A stretch of DNA of 60,358 nucleotides from Motilimonas pumila (GTDB lineage: Bacteria; Pseudomonadota; Gammaproteobacteria; Enterobacterales; CBDFNC01): contig NZ_QZCH01000024.1 in the NCBI RefSeq assembly GCF_003596335.1, forward strand, positions 1-60,358, in the 5' to 3' direction. This document shows, piece after piece, positions 18,201 through 25,733 of this stretch. The notes below the pieces were generated by a model that had not been told where the DNA came from, made no database searches, and saw nothing but the letters and a program-made list of their open reading frames with translations. Positions within the stretch are counted from its first letter, which is position 1. Every line of letters begins with the position of its first letter. The position numbers were made by a program, and so were the translations under genes.

Positions 18201-20149
18201 GCGGCAAAAGCCTGCTGGAAGTCTTGCTGGCGCGCGTCGATATTCAGCTTGGAGGCAGAGGTGGACTCAAGGGCTTCGTAAGTCATCAGAAACTCTAATA
18301 TCCAACCTATTTTACCGTCAGCCATATTGACCGAATAGGGCCGTTCGCCAATAATTTTAAGGCCCATATTTTCGAGCTTGGGCAACACATCAGAAAGGTG
18401 AATGGGTTCATTGATGTGAAACAACTTCAGTTTGACTTTATTCGAGTCTGAGAGCTCTTCTTGGGCGCGGTAAAACAGCATTTGTAAGCTCTGCTTTTCG
18501 TTCAAGCATTCTAGCGCCTCGATATCGGCTACGGCACTGCCCGCCAATACGTCTTCTTTGTATGCCCGTGGAAAGCCGTTAGCATAACGTTTAACCAGCG
18601 CATTGCCTTTGGCTTCGCCAAAGTTGGCAAACAGCGCCATTTGCAGTTTGTCCTCCCATGACCGCGCAGCTTCTATCAGGTTATTTTCAATTTCTTTGAT
18701 ATCAATAGGCTGGTTAAAATCGCGTACTCTGACCAAGTATTCAGTGCGAGCCAAAACGCCTTCGGTAAAATAGGTATTAAATTCCACCGGCTCTTGGCTA
18801 TTAAAGTAGCGCGCCAAAATGTCTTGAGTCATAACCCGCAGCGCAGTGTTGTACCTGTCTTTAGTAACGTATACCAAGCAGCTAATGTAACGACCAAATG
18901 TGTCACGGCGGATAAACAAGCGGATCATGTCTCGCTCTTGCATTTGCAGCACACCGGTACCTGTGTGGAGTAACTCTGATTCAGAAGCTTGCAGCAGTTC
19001 ATCTCTCGGGTAGGTTTCGAGCACATTCAATAAAGCTTTATAGGCATGTGAGCCTTTGATCAAAGCCGACTGCTCCATGATACGTCCGACTTTTGCACTG
19101 ACCAAGGGTATTTGGCTGGCGCTGGTGTTGTATAAAGAAGATGCGTACAAGCCAATAAATCGGTGTTCACCAATCACTTTACCCTGCTTGTTAAACTGCT
19201 TAATGCCAATATGGTCAATGTAAGCAGGCCGGTGCACTCGGCTTTTAACTTCTGTTTTAGTGAGAACTAAGCGTTTATCACTGTGAATTTGTTGCCGTGC
19301 TGGCGCGGGCAGGTCGGCCAAGCTTAACGTTTGACTTTGCAACGGTTGCTGAAACAGTCCCAAGCTGGTATCCATGTCCGCAATTAAGTGATGATCGCCT
19401 TTCACCGCTTTTAGCTGGTAATGTCGATAACCCATCAAGGTTAAATTATGGTTGGCTAGCCAAGTTAAAAACTGGCTGACTTCCTCAATTTGCGAGCCGG
19501 GCTCTGGTTTTATTTCATTTAGTTCGGCCACCACCTGTTTCAATTGCTGCTGCATCGGTTGCCAACCTTGCACCACCAGCGTCACATCATGCATCACAGA
19601 GTTAAGCTCTTTGGCCAAGGTGTCTAGTTGCTGCTCTTCTGATTGGCGGTCTATCTCTATCAAAAATACCGTTTCTAAACTGGCTTTATCACTCTGCTCC
19701 GAGGCGCTGGCTACCTGGGTGACATTGCCTTTTTGACTGCGTGTGATCGCCATGGGTTGATGCAACAATAAATGCGCGATAATACCTTGGCGCTGCAGTG
19801 CCATCTGCACCGAGTCCACCAGAAAGGGCATGTCTTTCACTATGATTTCGATGATGCTATGGCTTGACTGCCAACCATGCCGGCTCAATGAGGGGTTGTA
19901 GACCTTAACATGATCTTGGCTGGGCTGAGCTCGATTGAGCGCATTCCACAAGCTAATGGCAACCCCATACATGTCGTTATCATTGCGTTGGGTTAAATCG
20001 TCTTCTGAAATATGAGAAAACAAGCCAAGTACAAAGGGCTTTACCAGCTTGGCTTTGGTTTTAGGGAGTTTCTTATCTACCAAAGCCAGCACATTTTGTA
20101 AAATAATCGAGCTCGGCGCGGCGAAAGTAGGCGGTGTGTGTTTATCCAT
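15260..20149 (-). CDS. gdhB: NAD-specific glutamate dehydrogenase, 180-kDa type
   Basis: About 1629-aa enzyme that deaminates glutamate to 2-oxoglutarate and ammonia with NAD, used in amino-acid catabolism. Start taken at ATG 20149 (MDKHTPPTFAAPS) behind a GGGGT site; four further codons up to a TTG are open but lack a ribosome site. The N-terminal half contains ACT-like regulatory regions; the catalytic core begins near residue 800 with GGKVARGGLRWSDRREDFRT and continues with VPVGAKGGFVCKQ and IGDMAGDVFGNGML, all typical of the large GDH family of Pseudomonas, Shewanella and Streptomyces. It is monocistronic with a terminator before pyrD. The frame is intact over almost 5 kb. Confidence 0.95.
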   Translation of the reverse strand: MDKHTPPTFAAPSSIILQNVLALVDKKLPKTKAKLVKPFVLGLFSHISEDDLTQRNDNDMYGVAISLWNALNRAQPSQDHVKVYNPSLSRHGWQSSHSIIEIIVKDMPFLVDSVQMALQRQGIIAHLLLHQPMAITRSQKGNVTQVASASEQSDKASLETVFLIEIDRQSEEQQLDTLAKELNSVMHDVTLVVQGWQPMQQQLKQVVAELNEIKPEPGSQIEEVSQFLTWLANHNLTLMGYRHYQLKAVKGDHHLIADMDTSLGLFQQPLQSQTLSLADLPAPARQQIHSDKRLVLTKTEVKSRVHRPAYIDHIGIKQFNKQGKVIGEHRFIGLYASSLYNTSASQIPLVSAKVGRIMEQSALIKGSHAYKALLNVLETYPRDELLQASESELLHTGTGVLQMQERDMIRLFIRRDTFGRYISCLVYVTKDRYNTALRVMTQDILARYFNSQEPVEFNTYFTEGVLARTEYLVRVRDFNQPIDIKEIENNLIEAARSWEDKLQMALFANFGEAKGNALVKRYANGFPRAYKEDVLAGSAVADIEALECLNEKQSLQMLFYRAQEELSDSNKVKLKLFHINEPIHLSDVLPKLENMGLKIIGERPYSVNMADGKIGWILEFLMTYEALESTSASKLNIDARQQDFQQAFAAVWFNQLEDDGFNRLVLGAGLTGRQIVIIRAYAKYMRQTGTSFSQQYIEQAFNRYPDIAAALVHLFATKFSPSDAKTPANESDLAALTTRITAALDDVVNLDDDRIFRHFLEMMNATVRTNFYQLTAAGEPKAYVSLKVRPSLITDMPKPLPAFEIFVYSPEVEGVHLRGGKVARGGLRWSDRREDFRTEVLGLVKAQQVKNTVIVPVGAKGGFVCKQPVSSQDRGAWLAQGQECYRTFIRALLDVTDNIVEGEVSSPTQVVRYDDDDPYLVVAADKGTATFSDIANEISEQYHFWLADAFASGGSQGYDHKKMGITAKGAWESVKRHFKEMGINCQQTDFTCVGIGDMAGDVFGNGMLLSKHIRLQGAFNHLHIFIDPAPDAASSWTERDRLFKLPGSSWQDYDTSLISPGGGIFSRSAKSIALSPQMQAMLATDMTAMAPNQLIKALLTMPVDLLWNGGIGTYVKARSESDSQVGDRANDGVRIDGEQLQAKVVGEGGNLGCTQLGRIEFAMQGGRIDTDFIDNVGGVDCSDNEVNIKILLNGIVAQGELTTKQRNALLVKMTDNVTDIVLTNAYRQAQSLSVTQADASGQLKEHIRFMQGLEKQQKLDRALEYLPADDELADRLSTGQGLTRPELSVLLAYGKMVLKELFVTPDISDDAYFIEQVRQVFPLPLQQHYQTDIQSHPLRAELIATQLANQLVNDVGFNFVARMTDETGAAPAEIGMCYTIARQVFDIPMLTEKIEALDNKVDAKVQLRMMQDMRRTLRRATRWFLRLRNRGLTLAQNIALYQPAYQALNSQLDKVLNSDDVAVIKHRSKAYQDQGVPATLATAIAQQSFIFSVLDLAQIAEQQETDLLLAANVYFNLGAKLELHWFLDQINLLAVDNHWQALARASFREELDWHQRTLAITVLSTCDKAGFCNNIIDPWLESHEALLERWYHMLADFKTSSNHEFAKFSVALRELNLLNLNCMAEVEQS

Positions 20150-20256
20150 GACGTACCCCAAAAATATGCTTAATTTATCAGGCTATTACTAAAGCATAGT
20201 TAAGCATTGGGGGAACGCCTTGCACGGCCTAAAATTAGTTGTTGGCCAGGCTTTAG

Positions 20257-20478
20257 TTAAGCAATCTTTTCTAGCTGCTTAAACTTGTTATCACTGTCGA
20301 GGGTTAATTTAAACCGCCCCGCAATGCCAATTTGAGACAACCAAGGAATAAACTTAATGGCGGGTAATCGAACCGTTTTACCGTTATCTGCCATGACGGT
20401 AACAGAACGCGCGTGCCCTCGGTATAAGGCTTCAAAATCTTGATAGGAAATGCGCAGATTAAAAAAATACGTTTGCAT
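20257..20478 (-). CDS. DUF2835 family protein
   Basis: 73-aa basic cytosolic protein. The full length matches DUF2835: MQTYFFNLRISYQDFEALYRG at the start, then VRLPAIKFIPWLSQIGIAGRF in the middle, where the pattern LP...F.PF....GI.G.F is the family hallmark. The family is found almost only in gammaproteobacteria, next to DNA or metabolism genes without a constant partner; its function is unknown. It lies between gdhB and the 52-aa membrane protein and is cut off from the latter by a terminator. Confidence 0.85.
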   Translation of the reverse strand: MQTYFFNLRISYQDFEALYRGHARSVTVMADNGKTVRLPAIKFIPWLSQIGIAGRFKLTLDSDNKFKQLEKIA

Positions 20479-20528
20479 AGACTTAAGATAAAGACGAACA
20501 CAAGCAATACGTTAGCAAAGTTTTTTAG

Positions 20529-20560
20529 AAAAAGCACCCTCGCCTGCTGCAGGCAAGCGG
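20529..20560 (-). terminator. Terminator of the 52-aa membrane-protein gene
   Basis: Core stem CTCGCCTG (20539-20546) and CAGGCAAG (20550-20557) with a 3-base loop and one wobble pair; on the minus strand it is followed by C and a run of five T. It lies directly after the small gene's stop at 20569, supporting that ORF as a real transcription unit. Confidence 0.8.
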
Positions 20561-20568
20561 GTGGTTTA

Positions 20569-20727
20569 TTAACTAAGCAATAGCCAATGAATTGCAAACC
20601 CTGAAATAAGAAACCCCATCATTCCTAACCAAAAACTGATGAATATGCCGAAGAAACTGCCCAAAACTAATAGTCGTTTAGGATTGGATTTAAACCACTT
20701 TTTTAAATCCGCGCTGCTTTTGTACAC
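20569..20727 (-). CDS. Small membrane protein, 52 aa, probably Fur-controlled
   Basis: Short frame with GTG at 20727, a GAGGA ribosome site ten bases upstream and an in-frame stop five codons before the start, which fixes the N-terminus. The product begins (M)YKSSADLKKWFKSNPKRLL, a basic cytosolic head, then one long hydrophobic region (LVLGSFFGIFISFWLGMMG...FLISGFAIHWLLLS) that may cross the membrane twice. A perfect Fur box lies 43-62 bases upstream and a terminator directly downstream, so it is a complete one-gene iron-regulated unit. No family is recognised. It may also be described as DUF-type small protein in related genomes; homology would have to be checked. Confidence 0.65.
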   Translation of the reverse strand: MYKSSADLKKWFKSNPKRLLVLGSFFGIFISFWLGMMGFLISGFAIHWLLLS

Positions 20728-20770
20728 CTGACTGTGTCCTCAATAGAATATAAACCGGCACGATACATCA

Positions 20771-20789
20771 AATGATAATAATTATCATT
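20771..20789. promoter_or_regulatory. Fur box, perfect 9-1-9 palindrome
   Basis: AATGATAAT-A-ATTATCATT, a perfect inverted repeat of 19 bases that matches the Fur consensus GATAATGATAATCATTATC in its core. It lies 43-62 bases before the GTG of the 52-aa membrane protein (minus strand), with a possible minus-strand -10 element (TATATT) between. It is also 160 bases upstream of the divergent DUF302 gene, which may be affected too. Confidence 0.8.
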
Positions 20790-20949
20790 GCTTTTTATCG
20801 ATTTATTTTCTAAATATTAAGGCAATCCCTCAACCTAGGCTTTATTGTCACAACCAAGCGTATTCAACACGGAGCGCTTAAAAATCAGCTAAAATCATTG
20901 CACGCCCCAATAACCATAGTTTTCAATCTATTGCTAAAAGGAAATCACA

Positions 20950-21405
20950 ATGAAGCTCACTCGCTTGCTCACTATACTGACGCTTTTCCTGAGTCAAATG
21001 GCATTCGCAGATAACGGCCTTATTAAGGTATACAGCCAGTTTGATGCAGCGACCACTGCCGAGAGGCTTGAAGCGGCCCTCACTGCGAAAGGCATGACCA
21101 TTTTTACCCGAGTCCCCCACTCAGAGTCAGCCAAAAAAGTTGGCTTTCCACTTAACAGCAGTGAATTATTTATCTTTGGCAACCCAAAAGTTGGCTCGCC
21201 GTTGATGGTATGCAATATAGAAACGGGCATTGACTTGCCGCATAAAGCATTAATCTACCAGGACAATAAAGGGTTAGTATGGCTGGCGTACAATGATCCC
21301 GATTACATTGCAAAACGCCATAATGTGTCGGGCTGTGAAAAGCCGATAGCAAAAATGAAACAAGCATTGGCCGCGTTTGCCAAACATGCCACTAAAGCCC
21401 AATAG
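20950..21405 (+). CDS. DUF302 domain protein, exported
   Basis: 151-aa protein with a signal peptide (residues 1-20, cut after QMAFA) and one DUF302 domain (YSQFDAATTAERLEAALTAKG, PVGSPLMVCNIETGIDLP-like core, ALIYQDNKGLVWLAYNDP). Domains of this kind bind small ligands or metals in some structures, but no enzymatic role is settled. In other bacteria DUF302 genes often accompany stress or thiol-redox genes. A good AAAGGAAA ribosome site precedes ATG 20950. The stop codon lies inside a hexanucleotide repeat. It is divergent from the Fur-linked small membrane protein and could share its control region. Confidence 0.85.
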   Translation: MKLTRLLTILTLFLSQMAFADNGLIKVYSQFDAATTAERLEAALTAKGMTIFTRVPHSESAKKVGFPLNSSELFIFGNPKVGSPLMVCNIETGIDLPHKALIYQDNKGLVWLAYNDPDYIAKRHNVSGCEKPIAKMKQALAAFAKHATKAQ

Positions 21406-21430
21406 CAATAGCAATAGCAATAGCAATAGC
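21401..21430. repeat. (AATAGC)x5 hexanucleotide repeat
   Basis: Five exact copies of AATAGC starting in the last two codons of the DUF302 gene; the first copy contains its TAG stop. Changes in copy number would leave the protein unchanged and only alter the spacing to the terminator. Confidence 0.9.
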
Positions 21431-21438
21431 AAAAGAGT

Positions 21439-21464
21439 GTGAGCATGGACGAAGCCATGCTCAC
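21439..21464. terminator. Bidirectional terminator
   Basis: Perfect 10-bp stem GTGAGCATGG and CCATGCTCAC with a 6-base loop between the convergent DUF302 and DUF4234-like genes. On the minus strand it is followed by ACTCTTTTGC. Confidence 0.8.
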
Positions 21465-21472
21465 CTTGACCT

Positions 21473-21949
21473 TTAGAATGACTGAGTGTGGTTTTCGCTT
21501 TCCTGATCTTGCTCTGCTTCAAACCCTTCACTGACGCTATTAATCTTGTAATTAATGTATAAGGGGCTAAATAGAAAGGTCCAAAAACCGTGAAACCAGT
21601 ACCAATTTTTAGGCATGGCACCGAGGGCTTGGTTGATGCGATTACGCGCTTTAAACGCCCACACTAACATCAGAATATTAACAGACAGACTTAGCAGCGA
21701 GTCCACCATGGTCAGCCCTAAATTGGTATCATCAATGATGCTTAACACCGCAGTAGTCGCAGAAATACAGCTCAACCAAAACAATAAGCTCACGTACGTT
21801 TGGCCAATGGCAGGTAGATCATGATCCAGTTCATCAATGATCTTGCTTTGTTGCCGAGCATAGTGGGCGGTATATATCCCGAGGGTAATGATAGAAAGAA
21901 AAAACAGTTTCCAAGTACTCAAACATTTAAGACGGTTTATTTGTTCCAT
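21473..21949 (-). CDS. DUF4234-like membrane protein
   Basis: 158-aa inner-membrane protein. The start MEQINRLKCLSTWKLFFLSIITLGIYTAHY has the DUF4234 feature of a short cytosolic head followed by a first membrane segment ending LGIY. Further hydrophobic segments lie at about 48-68 and 80-98, and WYWFHGFWTFLFSPLYINYKIN resembles the last conserved part. The acidic tail (EGFEAEQDQESE) is cytosolic. Function unknown. It is monocistronic and shares the terminator at 21439 with the DUF302 gene. Confidence 0.75.
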   Translation of the reverse strand: MEQINRLKCLSTWKLFFLSIITLGIYTAHYARQQSKIIDELDHDLPAIGQTYVSLLFWLSCISATTAVLSIIDDTNLGLTMVDSLLSLSVNILMLVWAFKARNRINQALGAMPKNWYWFHGFWTFLFSPLYINYKINSVSEGFEAEQDQESENHTQSF

Positions 21950-22188
21950 GATATCTTCTGATTATTAAGTGATGACAAACTTTAACGATGCACTCAGTTA
22001 TTGGCAGTATTAACCGGCGCAATTAAGACGCCAGGTCAATATAGCAAATCAATATTGATAAAATGTACATCAATTTGAGGTTTTTAATGGTCAGTGCATT
22101 AAATGGTACATATTCGTGCAAGGCAGTCTTAAGAGAAGTTGGTTAGGTTTACCAGCAAGCGGAAATGCCCCCTTTCTTGCATCTTTTT

Positions 22189-23520
22189 TTATTCGTCTTT
22201 ATCTGGCTTACTTGGCCCTTTTTTACGGCGCAGTGGTGCGTCACCCACTTCAATACCTTGATGGAAAGTCTTATTGCTACGAGTCGGCTTCTTATTGGCT
22301 TTTTTGGCCTTGTGTTGGGTTGGCTTATTCACTTTAGACTTGTTGCTTTGGCGTTTCGGTTTAGGTGCAAACCCTTTGAAGGTTGCCGCGAGTCCTTCAA
22401 TGCTGTCAAAAGTAATTGGCTGCGCTAAATACGTTTCTACTGCTTGAAAGCTCTGCCAGTCTTTTGGTCCCACAAACGAAATCGCGACGCCTTTGGCGCC
22501 CGCTCTGCCTGTGCGACCAATACGGTGTACATATTCTTCAGCAAACTTGGGCATGTCAAAGTTCACCACGTGAGACACGTTCAATAAGTCTAAGCCGCGA
22601 GAAGCGAGGTCTGTGGTGACTAACGCTTGCTGCTGGCCACGGCTGAAACCGTCCATAATTTTGTTGCGACTACTTTGGTTCATGTCACCGCTAAGGGCAA
22701 TCGCCGACAAACCTAAGCCTTCGATTTGCTCGGCAATGACTTGGGTGTCGGCGCGCGTTGCAGTAAACACAATCAGCTGCTGGATAGACTGCTGCGCGAT
22801 AATATTTTCCAACAAAGCTTTTTTGTGATCTAAATGATCGGCTAAGTAAAAGCTTTGCTCTATGTCTGTGTGTTCAGCGTTACCATGGCCAATTGACACT
22901 CGCACGGGCGTTTTAAGTAATTGCTTGGCAATATCGTTCACTTCTGCGCTGTCTAAGGTCGCAGAGAACAACAAAGTCTGTCTTAGTCTGTGGTCAGCAG
23001 CTTGGTTAATTTGCAGCAGTTGAGGAGCAAAACCCAGATCAAGCATGCGATCAGCCTCATCCAGAATGAGCATTTCCAAGCCGTTGAGGTGCAGTTGGCG
23101 CTGGGCCAAGTGATCGCCAATCCGTCCAGGTGTGCCTACCACAAACTGTGGGTCTTTTTGCAACGCCTTGGCTTGATCATTAAAGTTTTCACCGCCCAGC
23201 ACTAAACAGGTTTTAATGCCCGTGCCCGCCGCCAATAATCTCAGCTGGCTGTATACTTGTTTGGCCAGTTCTCGAGTCGGCGTCAAAATCAGTACTCGCG
23301 CATCCCGTTTACTGAGCGCCCGCTGCTTTAATACACGCTGCATTGCAGGCAGTAAAAATGCCAAGGTTTTACCCGAGCCTGTTTTTGAAGAAGCAATTAA
23401 GTCTTTGCCTTGCATCGCCACTGGCATCGCTTGTTGTTGTATCTCTGTGGCAACCTCAAGACCTTGGTGATCCAGAGGGGCAATTAAACGTCTGTCTAAC
23501 GAAAATTCTTCAAAATGCAA
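22189..23520 (-). CDS. DEAD-box RNA helicase
   Basis: About 443-aa ATP-dependent RNA helicase. Motifs counted from the chosen start: Q motif TEIQQQAMP near 26-34, Walker A SKTGSGKT 45-52, PTRELA near 81, DEAD 154-157, SAT near 185 and HRIGRTGRAG near 332. The C-terminal 70 residues are Lys/Arg/Asn-rich (KPKRQSNKSKVN, KAKKANKKPTRSNK), an RNA-binding tail as in RhlE-type helicases. The start is probably TTG at 23520, eight bases after CGGAGC; a TTG eleven codons earlier has no ribosome site and there is no ATG. It is divergent from rnb (RNase II), so RNA unwinding and RNA decay genes share one promoter region of about 150 bases. Substrate RNA unknown. Confidence 0.92.
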   Translation of the reverse strand: MHFEEFSLDRRLIAPLDHQGLEVATEIQQQAMPVAMQGKDLIASSKTGSGKTLAFLLPAMQRVLKQRALSKRDARVLILTPTRELAKQVYSQLRLLAAGTGIKTCLVLGGENFNDQAKALQKDPQFVVGTPGRIGDHLAQRQLHLNGLEMLILDEADRMLDLGFAPQLLQINQAADHRLRQTLLFSATLDSAEVNDIAKQLLKTPVRVSIGHGNAEHTDIEQSFYLADHLDHKKALLENIIAQQSIQQLIVFTATRADTQVIAEQIEGLGLSAIALSGDMNQSSRNKIMDGFSRGQQQALVTTDLASRGLDLLNVSHVVNFDMPKFAEEYVHRIGRTGRAGAKGVAISFVGPKDWQSFQAVETYLAQPITFDSIEGLAATFKGFAPKPKRQSNKSKVNKPTQHKAKKANKKPTRSNKTFHQGIEVGDAPLRRKKGPSKPDKDE

Positions 23521-23668
23521 AGTACTGCTCCGAGTATTAATAGGGGTTAACAAAAACGGCTTAAGTATAACCGGTTAGACCCAAATGAGCGATACACAAT
23601 CGCGATAACGCTTGGATTTACTGGCCCTAACGCTTATATTGCTGCAATCACATTTTTGGTAGCGAATT

Positions 23669-25618
23669 ATGTTTCAAGATAATCCACTGCTCGCGCAGTT
23701 AAAACAGCAAATGCAAGCCGACTTGCCTAAACAAACCGGCGTGGTAAAAGCCACAGACCGCGGCTATGGCTTCTTAGAAACCGGCGATAAAAAGAGCATT
23801 TTTATCGCACCCGCAAACATGAAAAAAGTCCTGCACGGCGATACCATTAGCGCCATTATTCGTGAAGAAAATGATAAAACCCAAGCAGAGCCAGAAACCT
23901 TGCAACAATGTGATATCTCGCGCTTGGTTGGTCGGGTCAAAATGTTCAAAGGTAAGTTACAGTTTAACGCCGATAACCCGCTGATTAAACATGATTTTCT
24001 GGCCAAGATCCCTGCCGATATTAAATCGCTCAATATCGAAGAAGGCGACTGGGTGGTGGCTAGCTTGCAAAATCACAGCTTGCGTGATGAAAAACGCTTT
24101 AGCGTGATAGTGACCGATTTACTGGCCAAAAAAGATGACCACTTTGCGTTTCGCCCTGTAACATTGGCCAAGTTAGGCCTAGATTTAGAACCACCTGAGT
24201 TGACCGAAACCTTGATTGATGCCGACGCAGACAACCGCGTCGATCTGACCCAATTACCCTTTTTCACCATCGACGGTGAAACGACTCAAGACATGGATGA
24301 CGCCCTCGCGGTACGTGAAACGGCGCAAGGCTTTGAGCTACATGTTGCCATCGCCGACCCAAGTGCTTACCTACCGCTTGGCAGTCAACTGGATACCACT
24401 GCCGCAGCGCGTGGGTTTACCATTTATATGCCCGGCTTTAACGTGCCAATGCTGCCACGCGAAGTCAGTGATAGCCTGTGTTCATTACAACCACAACAAC
24501 CTCGCGCAGCACTGGTCTGTCAAATTAGCGTGAGTAAAACCGGTGAAGTGTTAGAGCCGGCTCAGTTTATGAACGCCAACATTGTGAGCCAACATAAACT
24601 CAGCTACCAGCAAGTCTCAGACTTTATTGAGCAGTCTAACGACGCTTGGCAACCAGAGACAAGCTTGGCAGAAGGGTTAGGTGCGTTACACCAATTAGCG
24701 TTAGCACGGTTAGATTGGCGTCAACAAAATGCTTTATTGTTTGATGATCAACCAGATTACAAGTTTGAATTAGATCAACAAGGAAAGTTGGTTGATATCC
24801 ATGCAGAGCCAAGACGCATAGCCCATAAAATGGTTGAAGAAGCCATGGTGCTGGCGAATATTTGCGGCGCAGAAGTAATGCAAACGAGTCAAACTCAAGG
24901 TGTGTTTAATACCCAAGCGGGTATTAATCCAGAGAAAATGGTCGAAGCCCACAAACTATTGACGGCCAATGGCATCGAGTGTGAGCTGGAAAAATTATCT
25001 GAGCTGGATGAATTTTGCCGGGTTAAACGCCTGGTGAATGCGCTGCCCGATAAGTTTTTAGACATTCGTTTGCGTCGCATGTTTGCATTTGGTGAATTCA
25101 GCGCCCATGGTGCTCCGCACTTTGCGATGGGTTTGCCATTGTATGCCACTTGGACATCACCACTTAGAAAATACAGTGACTTAATCAACCATCGTCAAAT
25201 TAAGACCTTGATTGCCAAGCAAAGTCCTCAAGCTCTGGATCAAGAGCTAGGCGGCAGAATCAATGAGCAGCGAAAATTACAGCGCCAAGCCGAAAACGGC
25301 GCGAATGCTTGGCTTTATGCTCAATATTTAAGCCTGCATAGCCGTGCAAACACTGTGTTTGAAGGCACCATCATGGACGTAGTGAAAGCCGGCATTCGGG
25401 TTAAACTGCACGCCTGTGGCGCGTTTGTCTTTATTCCTACCAGCCTCATAGCCAAAGATAAAACCTTGGTTGAGTGCAAGATGGAGTTAGGTGAAGTATG
25501 GTTTGAAGAGCAATCTGTGTTGAAGCAAGGCCAAACCGTCCAAGTGGTCATTCATGATGTAAACTTAGACACGCGTAATTTCATCGCCCGATTAAGCGCA
25601 CCTTTCACGGCCGCATAA
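23669..25618 (+). CDS. rnb: Exoribonuclease II
   Basis: 649-aa 3'-5' exoribonuclease that degrades single-stranded RNA and stops at structured ends. Two N-terminal cold-shock domains (about 20-155, with GYGFLETGDKKSIFI), the RNB catalytic domain (about 190-520) and a C-terminal S1 domain (about 555-640, FEGTIMDVVKAGIRV) are complete. The magnesium-binding acidic cluster IDGETTQDMDDA gives Asp202, Asp208, Asp210 and Asp211, equal to the E. coli positions within one residue. It is monocistronic, with a strong terminator after it, and divergent from a DEAD-box helicase. Confidence 0.95.
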   Translation: MFQDNPLLAQLKQQMQADLPKQTGVVKATDRGYGFLETGDKKSIFIAPANMKKVLHGDTISAIIREENDKTQAEPETLQQCDISRLVGRVKMFKGKLQFNADNPLIKHDFLAKIPADIKSLNIEEGDWVVASLQNHSLRDEKRFSVIVTDLLAKKDDHFAFRPVTLAKLGLDLEPPELTETLIDADADNRVDLTQLPFFTIDGETTQDMDDALAVRETAQGFELHVAIADPSAYLPLGSQLDTTAAARGFTIYMPGFNVPMLPREVSDSLCSLQPQQPRAALVCQISVSKTGEVLEPAQFMNANIVSQHKLSYQQVSDFIEQSNDAWQPETSLAEGLGALHQLALARLDWRQQNALLFDDQPDYKFELDQQGKLVDIHAEPRRIAHKMVEEAMVLANICGAEVMQTSQTQGVFNTQAGINPEKMVEAHKLLTANGIECELEKLSELDEFCRVKRLVNALPDKFLDIRLRRMFAFGEFSAHGAPHFAMGLPLYATWTSPLRKYSDLINHRQIKTLIAKQSPQALDQELGGRINEQRKLQRQAENGANAWLYAQYLSLHSRANTVFEGTIMDVVKAGIRVKLHACGAFVFIPTSLIAKDKTLVECKMELGEVWFEEQSVLKQGQTVQVVIHDVNLDTRNFIARLSAPFTAA

Positions 25619-25678
25619 TCGCCTCTTGAAGTAAGTGACACGGATCATCTTGTTAAGGTGAGCTAAGCCCGTTTAACA

Positions 25679-25700
25679 AGCCACAACAGCCGTTGTGGCT
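25679..25700 (+). terminator. Terminator of rnb
   Basis: Perfect 9-bp stem AGCCACAAC and GTTGTGGCT with a 4-base loop and a short T run on the plus strand (TTTG), 61 bases after rnb and 34 bases before the convergent LysR gene end. Confidence 0.85.
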
Positions 25701-25733
25701 TTTGTCCGCAATTTGGGCCGATCAATATTAACT

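Noticed and set aside
22087..22146. 19-codon plus-strand frame with a good SD (GAGG)
   Set aside because: Too short, no recognisable pattern, and it points into the end of the convergent helicase gene; it may be chance.
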